Origin: Archegozetes longisetosus
Lineage: Eukaryota > Arthropoda > Arachnida > Sarcoptiformes > Trhypochthoniidae
Reading direction: 5' to 3'
DNA length: 64,000 nt
Assembly (NCBI GenBank): GCA_018873245.2
Contig: JAEMBT020000008.1
Span: 14,309,172 to 14,373,171 of the forward strand
The translations under genes and the position numbers were made by a program. The number at the start of each line of letters is the position of its first letter. Within the stretch, counting starts at the first letter, position 1. Of this stretch, positions 14,361 through 26,848 are shown piece by piece. Under the pieces are notes generated by a model, which ran no database searches, was not told where the DNA came from, and saw only the letters and a program-made list of their open reading frames with translations.

Positions 14361-15529
14361 TATTATATTTATTGTAATACCATTATAACTACATGTGAGA
14401 AGATATGAAACATGAAGAACTGGTTACTTAAGCAATTAAAGGCAAAAGGTTGCGATGGCATGTATGAATGTGAATGTATTGGCGCACGACGTCTGTCATG
14501 ATCCGATTAAAGGCAAAGAAAGATACCGCTTAGCTATAATCTTTCTGTTAATTCTCCCTCATTTCTCATAGCAAATATACTAACCATTACACTATCTCAT
14601 ATCAAATCAATATTCCATATAAACTATTAGTTATTTTTCTTTTTCTATACTATTTTTCAAACTTTAAGACGCCTGAGAAAAATTCGTCAAATACCTTTCA
14701 CTTATTGTGAATTGTAGTCAATGTCTTAGGACTTTATAACTCAACTAAACATATTTTTGTTTTTCTCTCAGTTTGAAAACTTTTGTTAAGTAAATATTTG
14801 TTAAAAATTATTAGCATCTAATTGGGATTAATAATAGTTAGAAACTATGATGCCTGACAATATTTTGCGCTAAATCGTAATTAGGATAAGAACTTAATGT
14901 TTGACTGGAATGAGAGTCTAATTAATTGCTTGGAAGTAGTTGCAATCCACGAATCAGATCATATATTGTAGTCTCTATTTATCCACAACAAAATAGCAGT
15001 CAAGTGGGACTATTAAACTTCAGAGGTATCTCATTCACCGCTTTTCTTCTCTATACAAGTTAGGCGTCTTTAAGTAAAGATTTTAAACACTTTTAACGTT
15101 AAGGCATTATAAGTAAAGACTGTTTTGGTTAAGGGATTTCTAGTAAAATAGAAAAATAATGCAAAAAAATCACTTTACACGCCTTGAAGGGAAAGAAGTA
15201 ATTTATAAGTTGGAGTATGGCTATTATAGAATATAAGGTTGATATTATAAATGATGATTTTTGAGCAAATTTTCTTAATCTTAACGAAAGGTGACCCGTT
15301 ATGCAGTGTTAAAACAAGGGGTGGTAACTCCACTACTTTTTCAATAAGATTTTGATCAAACCTTCTTCTTCTTCTAACTCCCATATAGAAACTTGCTGTC
15401 AGATACGACAAACCATAACTTATCTTAACCAAATCGAGAATCTCATCTAGCCTTAAGCGACTAGGTTGATTTTAATATACCCTATTCTCTTTTATAACAA
15501 TTCTACTCTATTTTATAATAACTCCACTT

Positions 15530-15680
15530 AACTCTACTTAACTCTACTTTACTTCATACCAATCACCTCTTGTGGTGATCCTACTTTACTTCATACTAAT
15601 ATGACGTGATTCTACTCTACTTCATACCGATATAAGACGTGATTCTACTCTACTTCATATTAATATAAGACGTGATTGTC
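15530..15680. repeat. ~35-bp tandem repeat (tctactctacttcata)
   Basis: About four imperfect units contain tctactctacttcata followed by atataagacgtgatt. The last two units are the most similar. Confidence 0.7.
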
Positions 15681-15879
15681 TAGGAGAAATCCTTGACAGC
15701 TTCCTTTATGCTAAATATAAGAGCCCAATGGTTAATGTGGCGCTCCTTCTTTTCTTTAGCCATAAATTTACATAATTACACATAATGAACAATGTTTAAC
15801 GATAATTATAGCTTTACTTTTACACAGCGCTTCATTATCTCTCTCCAACACCGACGCTAATACGCGATAACTTATATCA

Positions 15880-15985
15880 GACTTATATACTTTATATACC
15901 TTTATATACTTTTATATACCTTATATACCTTACGTACCTTATATACCTTATTTACCTCATATACCTTATATACTTTATATCAAAT
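15880..15985. repeat. ~10-bp tatatacctt array
   Basis: About ten units of the decamer ttatatacct, with point changes such as ttacgtacct and tttacctcat. This is a low-complexity array. Confidence 0.75.
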
Positions 15986-18900
15986 TTTTTATGTTTTCTC
16001 TCAAACAGCTAATTCATATTTTTCTCAACTGCATAATATCAGAATCGCTCCTAACTAGAATCTGAGAATCCCTCCAAACTAAATACGTTTTTTTTCAATT
16101 TTTCAAGATGATAAATTGATTTTCTCTTTATTTAAGTTCAAATTTGTTTACAAAATGTCAACGTTATTAAGACTTGAAATTGATTTTAAGATAAAGATTC
16201 ATTCACATCCTTATTAATTCGGTAGATTTTTAATTCCGCTCTTTTGGCTTTCACTGTCTTATACTTTAATAATAGATTAATCACTGAAAAATCGTCATAA
16301 TATTGACCTTAAAAATCAGTTTTAGTTTAACTAAATTCTACTGTAAATTTATAACTTAATCATAGCTTTCAAAATATTAATAAGCTTATTTTTATCATAA
16401 ATTATTCTGAAGGATTTTTCATATAAATATTTTTTATTAAACATTTTTTATACTTATGCTAATATAGTATTGTCGTGAATAACAGTCAAATTAAATCTTA
16501 TCTAGTCTTAAAAGTATTTTAAGTATAATTTCAATAATACTCATAAACTTTTTTAGATAGAATAAAACATTAAATTCAGTTCATTACGTTTAGATGACCA
16601 TCACCTTAATTTAGTAGTTATATTCAATTTGAATTGAAGTTTTCATATAAACTTTGGTGAATCATCTAGCATATAAGGGTTAGATTAGGTAATTAATTAA
16701 GTTAAATAATTGATAAAGTCTAATGAGAAGATAGTTTTAATTAGGAGTAAGTATGAAAATATAATTATACAATAGTTGAATGTTGTGACTCAGACTCATA
16801 CACTCGTAAATAAGTTATATATCCTTTAATGATTGAATGTAGCAACTTTGCATCATTTCCAAATGATTTTCTTATCCAAACAGGTTTCAGACTAAATTCT
16901 TAAATATTTGTCTCGATTCAAATTTTGATAACTCATAAATTCAACTCTATTTAATGATTTCATTTGCCATATGTTATCAAATAATCCATTTTATACATTA
17001 TTTCTTACTCGATTTTCAATTCATTTTAATCTACTATCAACTGTATGTTTCAAATATAATTTAAAGTAACTTAACTTAAGTAACTAAGTAAGTAACTTAA
17101 GTAAGTAACTTAAAGTATAACTTAAAGTATCAACTATATCGATCAATTCAAGTTATCTTTGCTATAGTGCGACAACCAATTAAGTGGAAAGTATTGAAAC
17201 TTGTTTTGCATAAACTACTAGAATGAGATGAACTTATATTAATTTTAGTAATTTTTCATAATTATTGAGGTGAGCTTATCAGCAAAAAACGTCAACATTG
17301 CTCAATGGTCATTCTGTGAGATTAGTAAATATTTGATTGAAGTTAAGCAACCAATGTTAATTTTAAAAACCACCCATTAATATGTTAATGCTTAATAAAA
17401 TCTGTTCATCAGAAGCAAATAAGATATCATGCAATTGAAAAATGTTTAGCAATTAATTTTTAAAACATTGGTAGTTATATGGGAAGAAAGCCAAGAAAAA
17501 TAGAGAAAGAGAGAAAAAGGCAAACGTGGAGCTCTATTAGCAAATACTAGAGAACCTGATGCCAAACTAGGTGGCAATTTGATTAACATGCAAACTAAGT
17601 TTTAGATATCTGCGACACGAGAATACAAACAACTAATAATTTCTTTCAATCAGCAACAGATTCCATTTGAAATACACTTTAATGTAATTTCAAACATAAT
17701 TTCTAAAATCTAATCAATTTTATGCTTAACTTTTAGGTTTGTTAAGATTTACTAAAATGTTTTTAAAGCATTAATAAATTCTTGATTTTGTTTTGATATA
17801 ATAAATTCTGGTTTTTCTTCTTATTTTCTGAATTAATTTTCATAAACTGCATAACTTCATGAAATTAGTTATGCTGTGAATGATAATCATGTAAATTAAG
17901 ATTTTATGTGCAAAAACGTTGAACTAAACAAAAATTTTTTATAAAAATCTCATTTGATTCCATGAAATCCACAATAAATCTTTTGAAAAATTTTCATGAA
18001 CTTTGATAATCATCTTATTAGAAATGCTTATTAACTATTGATTTCTGTATCTTTTGAATAATATATAGCATTCAGTGAATTAAATATGAATTACATTCAA
18101 AATATACAGTAAGACAACTTCATCAAAATACTACCTGCAATTTACAAAATCAGACTTATTTACTCAAAAACTTATCAATTAATTAGCTCATTCACAACAG
18201 CTCATGTCTTCATTCATTATGAGTTGATTGATATGATTGGGTTCAAAATATTGGTCATTCAAATTGGGTTCAAATTGAATTGAAGTATTTTTAGATGAGA
18301 TAAACTGATCAAAATAGAAAGAAATGTTAAATATGTGGATGAAATCCGTTATGATATTTTGATAGGTCACGAAAGGTAATAGATAGAAAAGAAGGTGAAA
18401 AGTGATCCAAAGCCGGATTAGCAATTGGATGACAATTATTGTATATCTATAGGTAAACCCAGATGTGGTAATGATTAGGTACACGCGTCATAAATATAAC
18501 GTTTGTGTCTGGTTGGCGGCATAAGATGAAAATTATTTGAATCCTTGTTAGAGAGCTAACATATGTAATAATTTAGTGGTCAAATTAGGGGCTTTGAATA
18601 GTGAGGAATAGGAGATAGACTAGGAGTTTATGCTAACTACGCCGTGCACACAACAGCCCACAACTGAACATAACAAACGCTTTATTAACATTCATTTTTT
18701 CCTAGTTCTTTAACATCGATTTTTTGCTTCTTCTCTCTTCTTATGCCCGACTATCTTTTGCTTGTTCTCTCTTCTTATGCTTGTCTTATGCCCGACTATC
18801 TTATTGCCCAATCCTATGAATTTGAATTTCCTAAAATATTTCACTGCCTACTGATTTAGATACTATCATTTCAGACATGCTTTTCTCCAATATAAAAGTA

Positions 18901-20406
18901 AATCTGATCTCTAATACTAAGAATTCTTTGACTGTAACAGATCTAATTTACTATTAGCGTAAAAAGTTAATAACCGCGGAATAGGAACTAAAGCGGTGTT
19001 ATTAAGTGAATCCTAATATTTTTATTGTTTATAAAAACACGTTAATGCGTAGGAATAATAGAGTGAGAAAGAGCCAAGTGTGATTTTGATTGTATTTTAC
19101 CAAACATTAGACCGCTGATGATCGCACGCATTCTTTGTGAAAAGGCGGCGATTGTGGCTCTAATAAAAAGCTAAAATACTATCTCTAATATAAACCTAAA
19201 ATACTATCCCTTCATTTACTAGTCTTGGATATTTATAAAAATCTACTTTCATAGCTATCTCTAACTTATAAAATACTATATCATAAGCAGTTTCATGTAG
19301 AATAAGGGTCTAAGAGAAGTAAGAATCGAGGATAATGGGAGTGGTATAAGGAACTAAAGGAACTAATGCTTATTTTGTGGTGCATCATATGAACATGTTA
19401 TATAAATTGAAGTAGTAATACATTTATAATACTTATATACGTTAATATATATTACGTGCAACTAACATCCACAGGTGTCAAACCCTCATTAACGCCATTT
19501 CATTTCCATTATTACCTTCTATTCTCTCCTCTATTCTTCATATATACCCAAATATATGTTCACATACTTTGTAGACCATTGGCCAGATAGTGTGATGTTT
19601 TAATAATACATAACTATTATTATCTATAAAATCAAATAGACTATAAAACAGTTTTCATTGTTATTTTATTATGCTTTATACCATTGAACTGCAGTTATTT
19701 TCAAAAGTCTTATACTAAACTTTTCTGTCATCGATTTTGTATACTAACACTTAAGAACAGATCTCGTTAGGGCCAAAAAACATTAGCGGTGGTTAAGTCT
19801 ATTATGATAACCATAATAATACTTAAGAGATTTTGAGTTACATAACTGTTGAGTGAAAAGATCCTATTTTTTGCTTCTCTTCTTTTATGCAGTATTTGCA
19901 TTCAAATTGGATGTAATTTAGATATTAAATTATTGGTTTAGTTTTGTTCTCTTCATTTCTCAAACTAAAAATAAGAACTCACATTTATAATGACATAACA
20001 TCAATAAATATTCAACATATTAAATCTTCACTTATTTGTCTCTTCACTTATTAACTTTAAATATTTATTAACTTTAAACACTTATTATGTTTAAACACTT
20101 ATTTAGCTAGTTGTGCAAACTCATATTGAAGAGTTTGATGACAGTTTGTATGAATAGTTATCATAAATAGTTACCATGAATCATTCAAACAGACCGCCGA
20201 AATGGATTACAAATGAACATAGAGCTTACTTTCAAACGTTATTTTCCATTAAATACACTATAAGTGAATTTTCCTCCAGTCTAAGTAATCATTCATTTGC
20301 AGTGTTAGTGAGAGAAAAACTTAATTTTTAACGAGCCTGTCATTAGAAAACATGAGACGAGCCCATCCCCAGAGCGCTAACTCTGCTTTCGGACCTGATA
20401 GTTTCG

Positions 20407-20486
20407 CGAGCCTGTAAGTTTGCCAGCTTGTAACTTCTCCAGCCTGTAACTTTTCCAGCCTGTAACTTCGCCAACCTGTAACTTCC
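20407..20486. repeat. ~18-bp agcctgtaacttcgcc array
   Basis: Five consecutive units of about 18 bp (cctgtaacttctccag and variants). The array is locally GC-richer than its surroundings. Confidence 0.8.
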
Positions 20487-21065
20487 AATTAGCATATAAG
20501 TGAAACAAGTATTTAAGATTTATGAAACTTGCGGCCTATGGCGGACCACATCTTACACATTGTTTCACAAAGTCATCACTGATGGGCTAACCTATCATTA
20601 ATACAAGTGAAGTACTTCTTAGCAAAACTAACTATAACTTGCCCTAAAGTATCATTAATTTGACTGAAAGCCCAGTAAAGAACACTTTGGGAACTGTGAA
20701 CGCAATTTATTTGCAATAGTTTTGCATTACATTAGACAATGATTTGTGACAGTTATAAACGAACTTAAAGACTAAAACATCAAATATGATGTTTTAGGCT
20801 GTTTTTGTTTTATTCATTTACAATTAAATTACTTAAAGCCTTATAAACGCCACAAAGCAATTAATTGGTTTGAAAGAAGAAAAATTATTTTCAACTCAAA
20901 ACTTGTTGATAGTTCCTATACTTGCACACATCGGCATCACTTGCCATCACATCCTGATGGCAAACTGAACCAAAAATTAATTGGAATAATGACCTTGGAT
21001 GAGATGGTTTGTCACTATAAATAAATGCCGATAATTAGCGAGTGAGAGGTAGAATCCACTCAAAC

Positions 21066-21153
21066 ATGACTCTCATGGATCAGATAGATTCACATGACTC
21101 TCATGGATCAGACAGATTCACATATGAAGGCATACATGAAGGCATATATTCAC
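21066..21153. repeat. Two direct repeats, 31 bp and 14 bp
   Basis: A 31-bp unit beginning catgactctcatggatcaga occurs twice in tandem with one mismatch, and is followed by two copies of atgaaggcatac/t. Confidence 0.8.
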
Positions 21154-23099
21154 GTATAAAGTCAATCAATTGACTTAAGGCAAATACTATCAAATTAAGC
21201 TAATTTAAAGTCGTCAACCGATGTCACACCAATCATTTTTACTGACGAAGCCATTAATTTGTTTTAAAGCCATAAACAATAACCGATAACGCGGAAGTTA
21301 TGGTCATTATTTTTGGACTCTATACAAAGAACTGGTAGCAGAAGTAGAAGAAAAGTTGAATATGACATATAAGGACAAGAGAGGACCTAAATTAAGTAAC
21401 TAATAACCCAGTAATGAATGCAACAATTAAGACTTTATTGCTTATAAAAATAAATGTTTATCTCTTCTCTTAAATGAGTACCACTGCTCACAAATGGTAC
21501 CAAACCTGATAAGAAATCATTCTCATTTTGCTTACTAATTGTTTTATTACACTTCAACTCATACCAGCTAACTATCAATTTAGTTATTTCTCGATTTCTA
21601 TTCAGTTCGTCTTTATTTGATTCGAATTAAGAAATCAGTTCAGCTCCAGAAATGTAATTTCAATTGGATGGCGTACTGGTTTACGTACTCGTTTTGACGT
21701 TTTATATTACCGAAATAAATAAAATAGATATCAGAATCATAAATTAATTTGTTTCTTATCAATTTGAATATAGATTAACACTTAATAAGTTGAAGTGGTT
21801 CAGAGAGAAATATGTCAGATAGTACCAAATATAGCATAAGAAATAGATATCTTGTTAAATAAGTTCATTTAAAATAGATATCTTATTAAATAAGTTGACT
21901 CATTTCGGCATAGAATTACACAGTTTGATATAACATCCACAGTGGCTTAAATATACAGTACAACACGTCCTGCTGTGATCTTGAGAAGGACTAAACAGTT
22001 CTGAAGTATCTCGTACATAGTTTCTCAAGCTTCGAGCGCATAAATCGAAGGGCTCGGCTCTACATCTGAAGGCAAGGCTTGATTTCTAGTCTTTTTAACA
22101 GCAGCTCATGAATCTTGCTATTAAACAATAATTGTTCTAAAGGGAGCAGCTATTACTGAAATCTTATTAAAATTTGACCAGCTTTCCACTTAAGAATCTC
22201 TTTAAATCGTGTTAATATACTTTAGTTTACACTATCTAACTATAAATGTTGGATTGGGTGGAGATTCAAATCAGATCCGACTACAATACAAAAGATCAAC
22301 ACAAATGATCCATTAAGTGATTAATTTAAATCACAATTTATACCAGCTTTAAACTATCCTATTAGTTCAACGTTCATCTTTTATCATTTTTAACTATTCA
22401 TTTCTCAGCCTTTTTCTCTTCTTTTTCTCTGCATTATTTGTGAAAATTAGTCAAAACTTTGTTTTTATTTAAGCCAAAACTTCTCAGTTATAGTCAGTTG
22501 ACACAAAAGAAAGATTTGATGTTTAATTTTGCACCTTTAATTAACAATTCTGCCCACACTAAACGTGTTTTCGGTAAGAACAGAGGCCAACTTTGTACTG
22601 AAGCAGCTTCGGACCGGTGTTCAGTTCAACTGATACGGCGGGCAGTTTTGGCTGAGCACATTACAAATTCGGAATCTTATTAGTAGAAAAGCACGACTTC
22701 TTCCATAATAAATTCGAATTAATTGCAGGAATGTTTGCAGTGGAGAAGTGGAGAATCAAGAGAATAGTATTGATGGTGAAAAATAGATACTTGTCTAACA
22801 GTACTTCAGAGTTGGAAACGAGGCGCTGAGTTGGCGAGAGCTGAGGCGGTTCAGTGTTTGTTCAGTTAATTTCCAGAAAATTTCTTGTCTATTAGCTATT
22901 TTGGTTTTCTGGTACTTTATATTTCGTGATTAGCCTTAAGGCCTATTGCTATTGAACTCCTCCTTTAACTCCCGCACAATAGAAGCTTAAAAAGAAACAA
23001 ATTACAGCCTCTCTGATCAGATAACTTACAAGCCGTGTTAAATGGCTTAACGCCCTCTAATATATGTTCTCGACCATAATGAATACACACTAAAAAACG

Positions 23100-23160
23100 C
23101 TTGCTATTTTAGCTTGCTATTTCAGTTTGCTATTTCAGCTTGCTCTTTTACCTTACTATT
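23100..23160. repeat. ~16-bp gcttgctatttcagt array
   Basis: Four consecutive imperfect copies of a unit reading agcttgctatttc. Confidence 0.7.
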
Positions 23161-24044
23161 TCTCTCAAAATAGTTTAAACATTGGCCGACTTGCAACACA
23201 CTCTATCAATCATAATCCTCTTTCATCGACTTTTACACTTATTTCTATTTGAATTATAATAGAAGCAAAACTTCTTACCAAAAGTTCTTTACTTAAACTT
23301 CTTTACCAATTCATAGCCATGTACTGCACCCATGACAGACCATATGATTAAAACTCTTATTATTAGCATTTTTATTAATTTTTCTACTTTACTTTTCTAT
23401 ATATTATATAAGAAATTATTGTTTCTTGTCTAATGCTAATATCAATTCTTTATTTTTCATTTTAATATCCGTCTTAGATTTAATGCATTAGTCTTTTTAT
23501 AACAGTCTAAATCCGATAATACAAAACCATTTCGTAGATTATTATTATCCATATTCTCGTAATTACTTTTCTCACAGTCTAATTATATTTTATTCTAATT
23601 TGATTGATTGACATAAACTGCTACAATCCATCTTATAGTTGATTATGAGAATACTTTTAAATAAAACAACCTTTTCTCAAGTCTTATCTTAACAATGCAA
23701 TTTAATAACACATTTCTATTCAAACATTCACTATATCAGTCTTAATTTTATTTCATTTTTTAATTTCTATTATTATTATATGTTTGAATTTGTCTAAAGT
23801 TTTAATTTGAAAGTGGTTCACAAATTTTAACTTGGAGGTAATTGAAAAGTTCAAACTGGAAAATAGTTGCAAATTTAATAAAGTTTATAAAGTAAAGGCT
23901 TCCCTCTATGAGATACAGAAGGCAATAGTTATTGATTTGAAACGAAAATAACTCTTATCAAAACTTTTAACCTATCAAACGATAGCGTAACAATAACATT
24001 AATACGCACTGAATCACTTTCAAAGTCAATCAGACTAACCACAA

Positions 24045-26636
24045 ATGTCTCAATCAACAGACGACTCGTTCGTATTCTACGCAACTAACAAGACAGACAT
24101 ATATTTCCCGATCAGAAACAGCCGAAGAGTTAAGTACACTAGTTTTGATGTGTCGCAATCTTATTTAGCGTTTGGTTCTTCGAGTGGTGGAGTCTATTTG
24201 TTCGAAAAGTGTCTCAACAACACTTATAGCTATTTATTTACTATATTGAACAGTGACAACAGCGGACCCGTTACTTCCTTATCATTTGCACCTAATGATG
24301 ACCATATTATTGCTATTGCAACTAATCGTGGACACTTAACTGTGGTCCAAATCCAACCCGAAAGTCATTGTTCGTGGAATACTATTTATCAGTCAAATAC
24401 TTTCACCAATAGTTCGATTAATATCTTGAAATGGGACCACTATTATGACTATCGGCTTTACATAAGTGACGAAAGCGGACAAATATTTATATTACATAAT
24501 GTGAAAGCTATGAAAAACTTAATGGTTGTCCCCTTGCCTTCTCTTCTGCTGAAAATAACTCCTAAAGTATTTCAATTAGACATTAGCGGACAATTACTCT
24601 TATTATCCACTCAACACAGATACATTTTGTACGATCTGTCCGATGCCACTTTGACCCAAATTGGCAAAAAGCCGCCACCCGAAGGACAATACGGTGTCTG
24701 CTTTTTCCCAAAACATATTAACGACAATCATATCTATAATTGCATTTTCGCATCGCGTCCCAAATCACGTCTATGGGAAGTCGATCTCAAAGGCAATGTT
24801 CAATTTACCCATCAATTCAAAGAGTTGCTCATCAATCAAAGTCCCACTGAAATGATTAATGCGGAGGAAATTTGTTTTTCAAATGAAAGGACTAAGAAGA
24901 AGAAGTCTGTGACAACAGCAACTTTTGCCAAGTTGTGTGTGATGAACATAATGGATTTGGATAGTTTTATAGTGACTTATTCTAATACACCAAATACTTG
25001 CATATATGTCATAAACCCAATCAAAGCATCCATTGTTTCCTATTGTACTCTTAACGCTACTTATATTCATGATATTCATTGTATTCAGAACCATATATAT
25101 CTCATCTACAACACAAGTACTGACGATAGATTGAAATTCAGCGAAATATCGCTATTAACTTTGGATCAATGTCTAACTGTATTGGCTGAAAATAGTGAGT
25201 TTAGAGAAGCTGCCAGTTTTGTCATCAATCATATGTCATATTTTGCTGAGAAAACTGATTGTAAAAATCAATTTATAACTCGAATACTTCAGAACGTTTG
25301 GTCAAACTTGAAGGATGACGACAGACAAACTTTTGAACAGATCGAAAGCTTAATACACAAAAATAACGATATTAATGATAATCAAACGTATAGTGAGTAC
25401 ACAGAAAATTCTTCAGATGCATCGAATATATCGAGTGAATCGGATGTTTACAATCATATAAATGCGTTTAGTTCAGAGTTATTTGATATGGATTCTCATT
25501 TGACTGAATCTGGAATAGATGTGATCGATATTGGGTTTAATGAACTTAAAAAACTGAAAAATACTGTATTATCCAAATTGAATTCAGTTGGCTCTAAATC
25601 AAATTTAGAGATTTTTCAGTCTGATAATGAAGAATCAAACCATGAATCAGACCATTCTTCTATTACGTGCCTAGAGAACAATCAAATGAATGCCGATATA
25701 AATAATTCTCAAGATAACATACAAACTGAAGTTCAATATGACCCAAAAATGGTTTTAGAATCTCTTGAAAGTCAACTGAAAGTTAGCCATTATATTGATA
25801 AGTGTAAATGTGAATGCGGTTCACCTCTTCCTGGCTCTCATTCAAGTCAATCTGAATTACAAGAAAAGATTAAAGAATTCATTCACAATAACATCGATTC
25901 ATTGAGTTATTCAGTCATAGACTTGATTGAGATTAGTCACAGAAATGCCATTTGGCCACTTTATATGCATTTACTTCTAAAATGTGAAGAATACAAAAAA
26001 TATGTTACAAATAGTCTTTTGCTAAATGATCAACAACTATTATACAAACAAAAAATTCAACAGTACTTATTCTCCAAAGAAAATTTTGAGGATATTCTAA
26101 CTCAATTTGCTAAACAAAGAGATTATGGAAGCGATCAAATAGTCAGATGTCTGGAATGTAACACTGCTTTAACTAATATTACAAATAGCATCAAATGGGA
26201 AAGTATTTTAAAACTATGCATCAAATCTATTGGCGTCGAAGATGCCATGTTTTTGTTGAAAAAATTTATTAACAATAATCCAATTCTTTCAACTGAATTC
26301 TATTTATCAATCTTAAGAATGAGAATGATTTCTGTATACCAAAGCCCTGTCACACGAGAAAAGCTCAACAAATTGATGTCACATTTGAATAATATAAAAA
26401 AAGACAAGTCAGAGGCAGATAGTGATTCCATATGCTCCTCCACTTCATCGATTGTGTCACAAAACAAAAGTGGATTTAAGCTAAATTTTTCTGTCGAGAA
26501 ATGCGCCAAATGTAATACAAGTTTAGTGAGGAGTAATAATAATGAGAAAATAGTTGTGTTTTATTGCAAACACATTTATCATAAGTCTTGTTTATCTATA
26601 TCTCAAAACTATTGCAATTTATGCAAAACTTTATGA
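24045..26636 (+). CDS. HPS5: HPS5 homologue, BLOC-2 complex subunit
   Basis: Single-exon gene, 863 residues. HPS5 is a subunit of BLOC-2, which acts on endosome-derived tubules delivering cargo to lysosome-related organelles (the pink eye-colour gene in Drosophila). The N-terminal third (about residues 1-370) is a WD40-like beta-propeller. Family-diagnostic stretches are LAFGSSSGGVYLF near residue 42, GQYGVCFFP near residue 215, and SRLWEVDLKGNVQFTHQFKELL just after it, all close to the vertebrate protein. An acidic, Ser/Asn-rich low-complexity middle follows (about 440-590), then a helical C-terminal region. The tail carries eight metal-ligand residues in RING-H2 order: C820, C823, C841, H843, H846, C849, C857, C860. 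It is shorter than human HPS5 (about 1,130 residues). The start is the first ATG of the frame, in context acaaatg. It is unusual as an intronless gene among split neighbours. The family call is firm; the finger's function is unknown. Confidence 0.93.
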   Translation: MSQSTDDSFVFYATNKTDIYFPIRNSRRVKYTSFDVSQSYLAFGSSSGGVYLFEKCLNNTYSYLFTILNSDNSGPVTSLSFAPNDDHIIAIATNRGHLTVVQIQPESHCSWNTIYQSNTFTNSSINILKWDHYYDYRLYISDESGQIFILHNVKAMKNLMVVPLPSLLLKITPKVFQLDISGQLLLLSTQHRYILYDLSDATLTQIGKKPPPEGQYGVCFFPKHINDNHIYNCIFASRPKSRLWEVDLKGNVQFTHQFKELLINQSPTEMINAEEICFSNERTKKKKSVTTATFAKLCVMNIMDLDSFIVTYSNTPNTCIYVINPIKASIVSYCTLNATYIHDIHCIQNHIYLIYNTSTDDRLKFSEISLLTLDQCLTVLAENSEFREAASFVINHMSYFAEKTDCKNQFITRILQNVWSNLKDDDRQTFEQIESLIHKNNDINDNQTYSEYTENSSDASNISSESDVYNHINAFSSELFDMDSHLTESGIDVIDIGFNELKKLKNTVLSKLNSVGSKSNLEIFQSDNEESNHESDHSSITCLENNQMNADINNSQDNIQTEVQYDPKMVLESLESQLKVSHYIDKCKCECGSPLPGSHSSQSELQEKIKEFIHNNIDSLSYSVIDLIEISHRNAIWPLYMHLLLKCEEYKKYVTNSLLLNDQQLLYKQKIQQYLFSKENFEDILTQFAKQRDYGSDQIVRCLECNTALTNITNSIKWESILKLCIKSIGVEDAMFLLKKFINNNPILSTEFYLSILRMRMISVYQSPVTREKLNKLMSHLNNIKKDKSEADSDSICSSTSSIVSQNKSGFKLNFSVEKCAKCNTSLVRSNNNEKIVVFYCKHIYHKSCLSISQNYCNLCKTL

Positions 26637-26791
26637 TAGAAATTACTTTATTTTATATCAATTTGAAAATATAGTCTCAACGAGTTTTATCTAGTAATGA
26701 AAAAGTGCTATCAATGAGATGATCACTTAATTAATAGATTAATTGAATCTAATAATAAGCTTATATGACATTAAGTGAATAGTTCAATAGA

Positions 26792-26797
26792 AATAAA
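26792..26797 (+). promoter_or_regulatory. Candidate poly(A) signal of HPS5
   Basis: AATAAA about 155 bp after the HPS5 stop, inside the short gap before the convergent NF-YB stop codon at 26,849. Confidence 0.45.
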
Positions 26798-26848
26798 TTC
26801 AAATAGAAAAAAACGCTTATGACATTTCAAATCACTTGTCCATTAGTT

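Larger units (their letters stand above)
1..24044. other. Gene-poor, repeat-rich AT-rich stretch
   Basis: No convincing gene is visible here. Open frames are short (117 codons at most), lack recognisable domains and usually lack an in-frame ATG, and I found no chain of exon-like pieces. The region is dominated by AT-rich sequence with many short degenerate tandem repeats, the clearest of which are listed separately. It could be intergenic or a long intron of a gene lying to the left; the sequence alone does not decide. Confidence 0.6.

Noticed and set aside
14415..14501. A small frame MKNWLLKQLKAKGCDGMYEC...
   Set aside because: Too short to judge at about 30 codons; the few cysteines do not match an EGF-like or other pattern.
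22262..22285. gattcaaatc, which fits the tRNA B-box consensus
   Set aside because: The bases around it do not form a T-arm stem, and no A box or acceptor stem is present.
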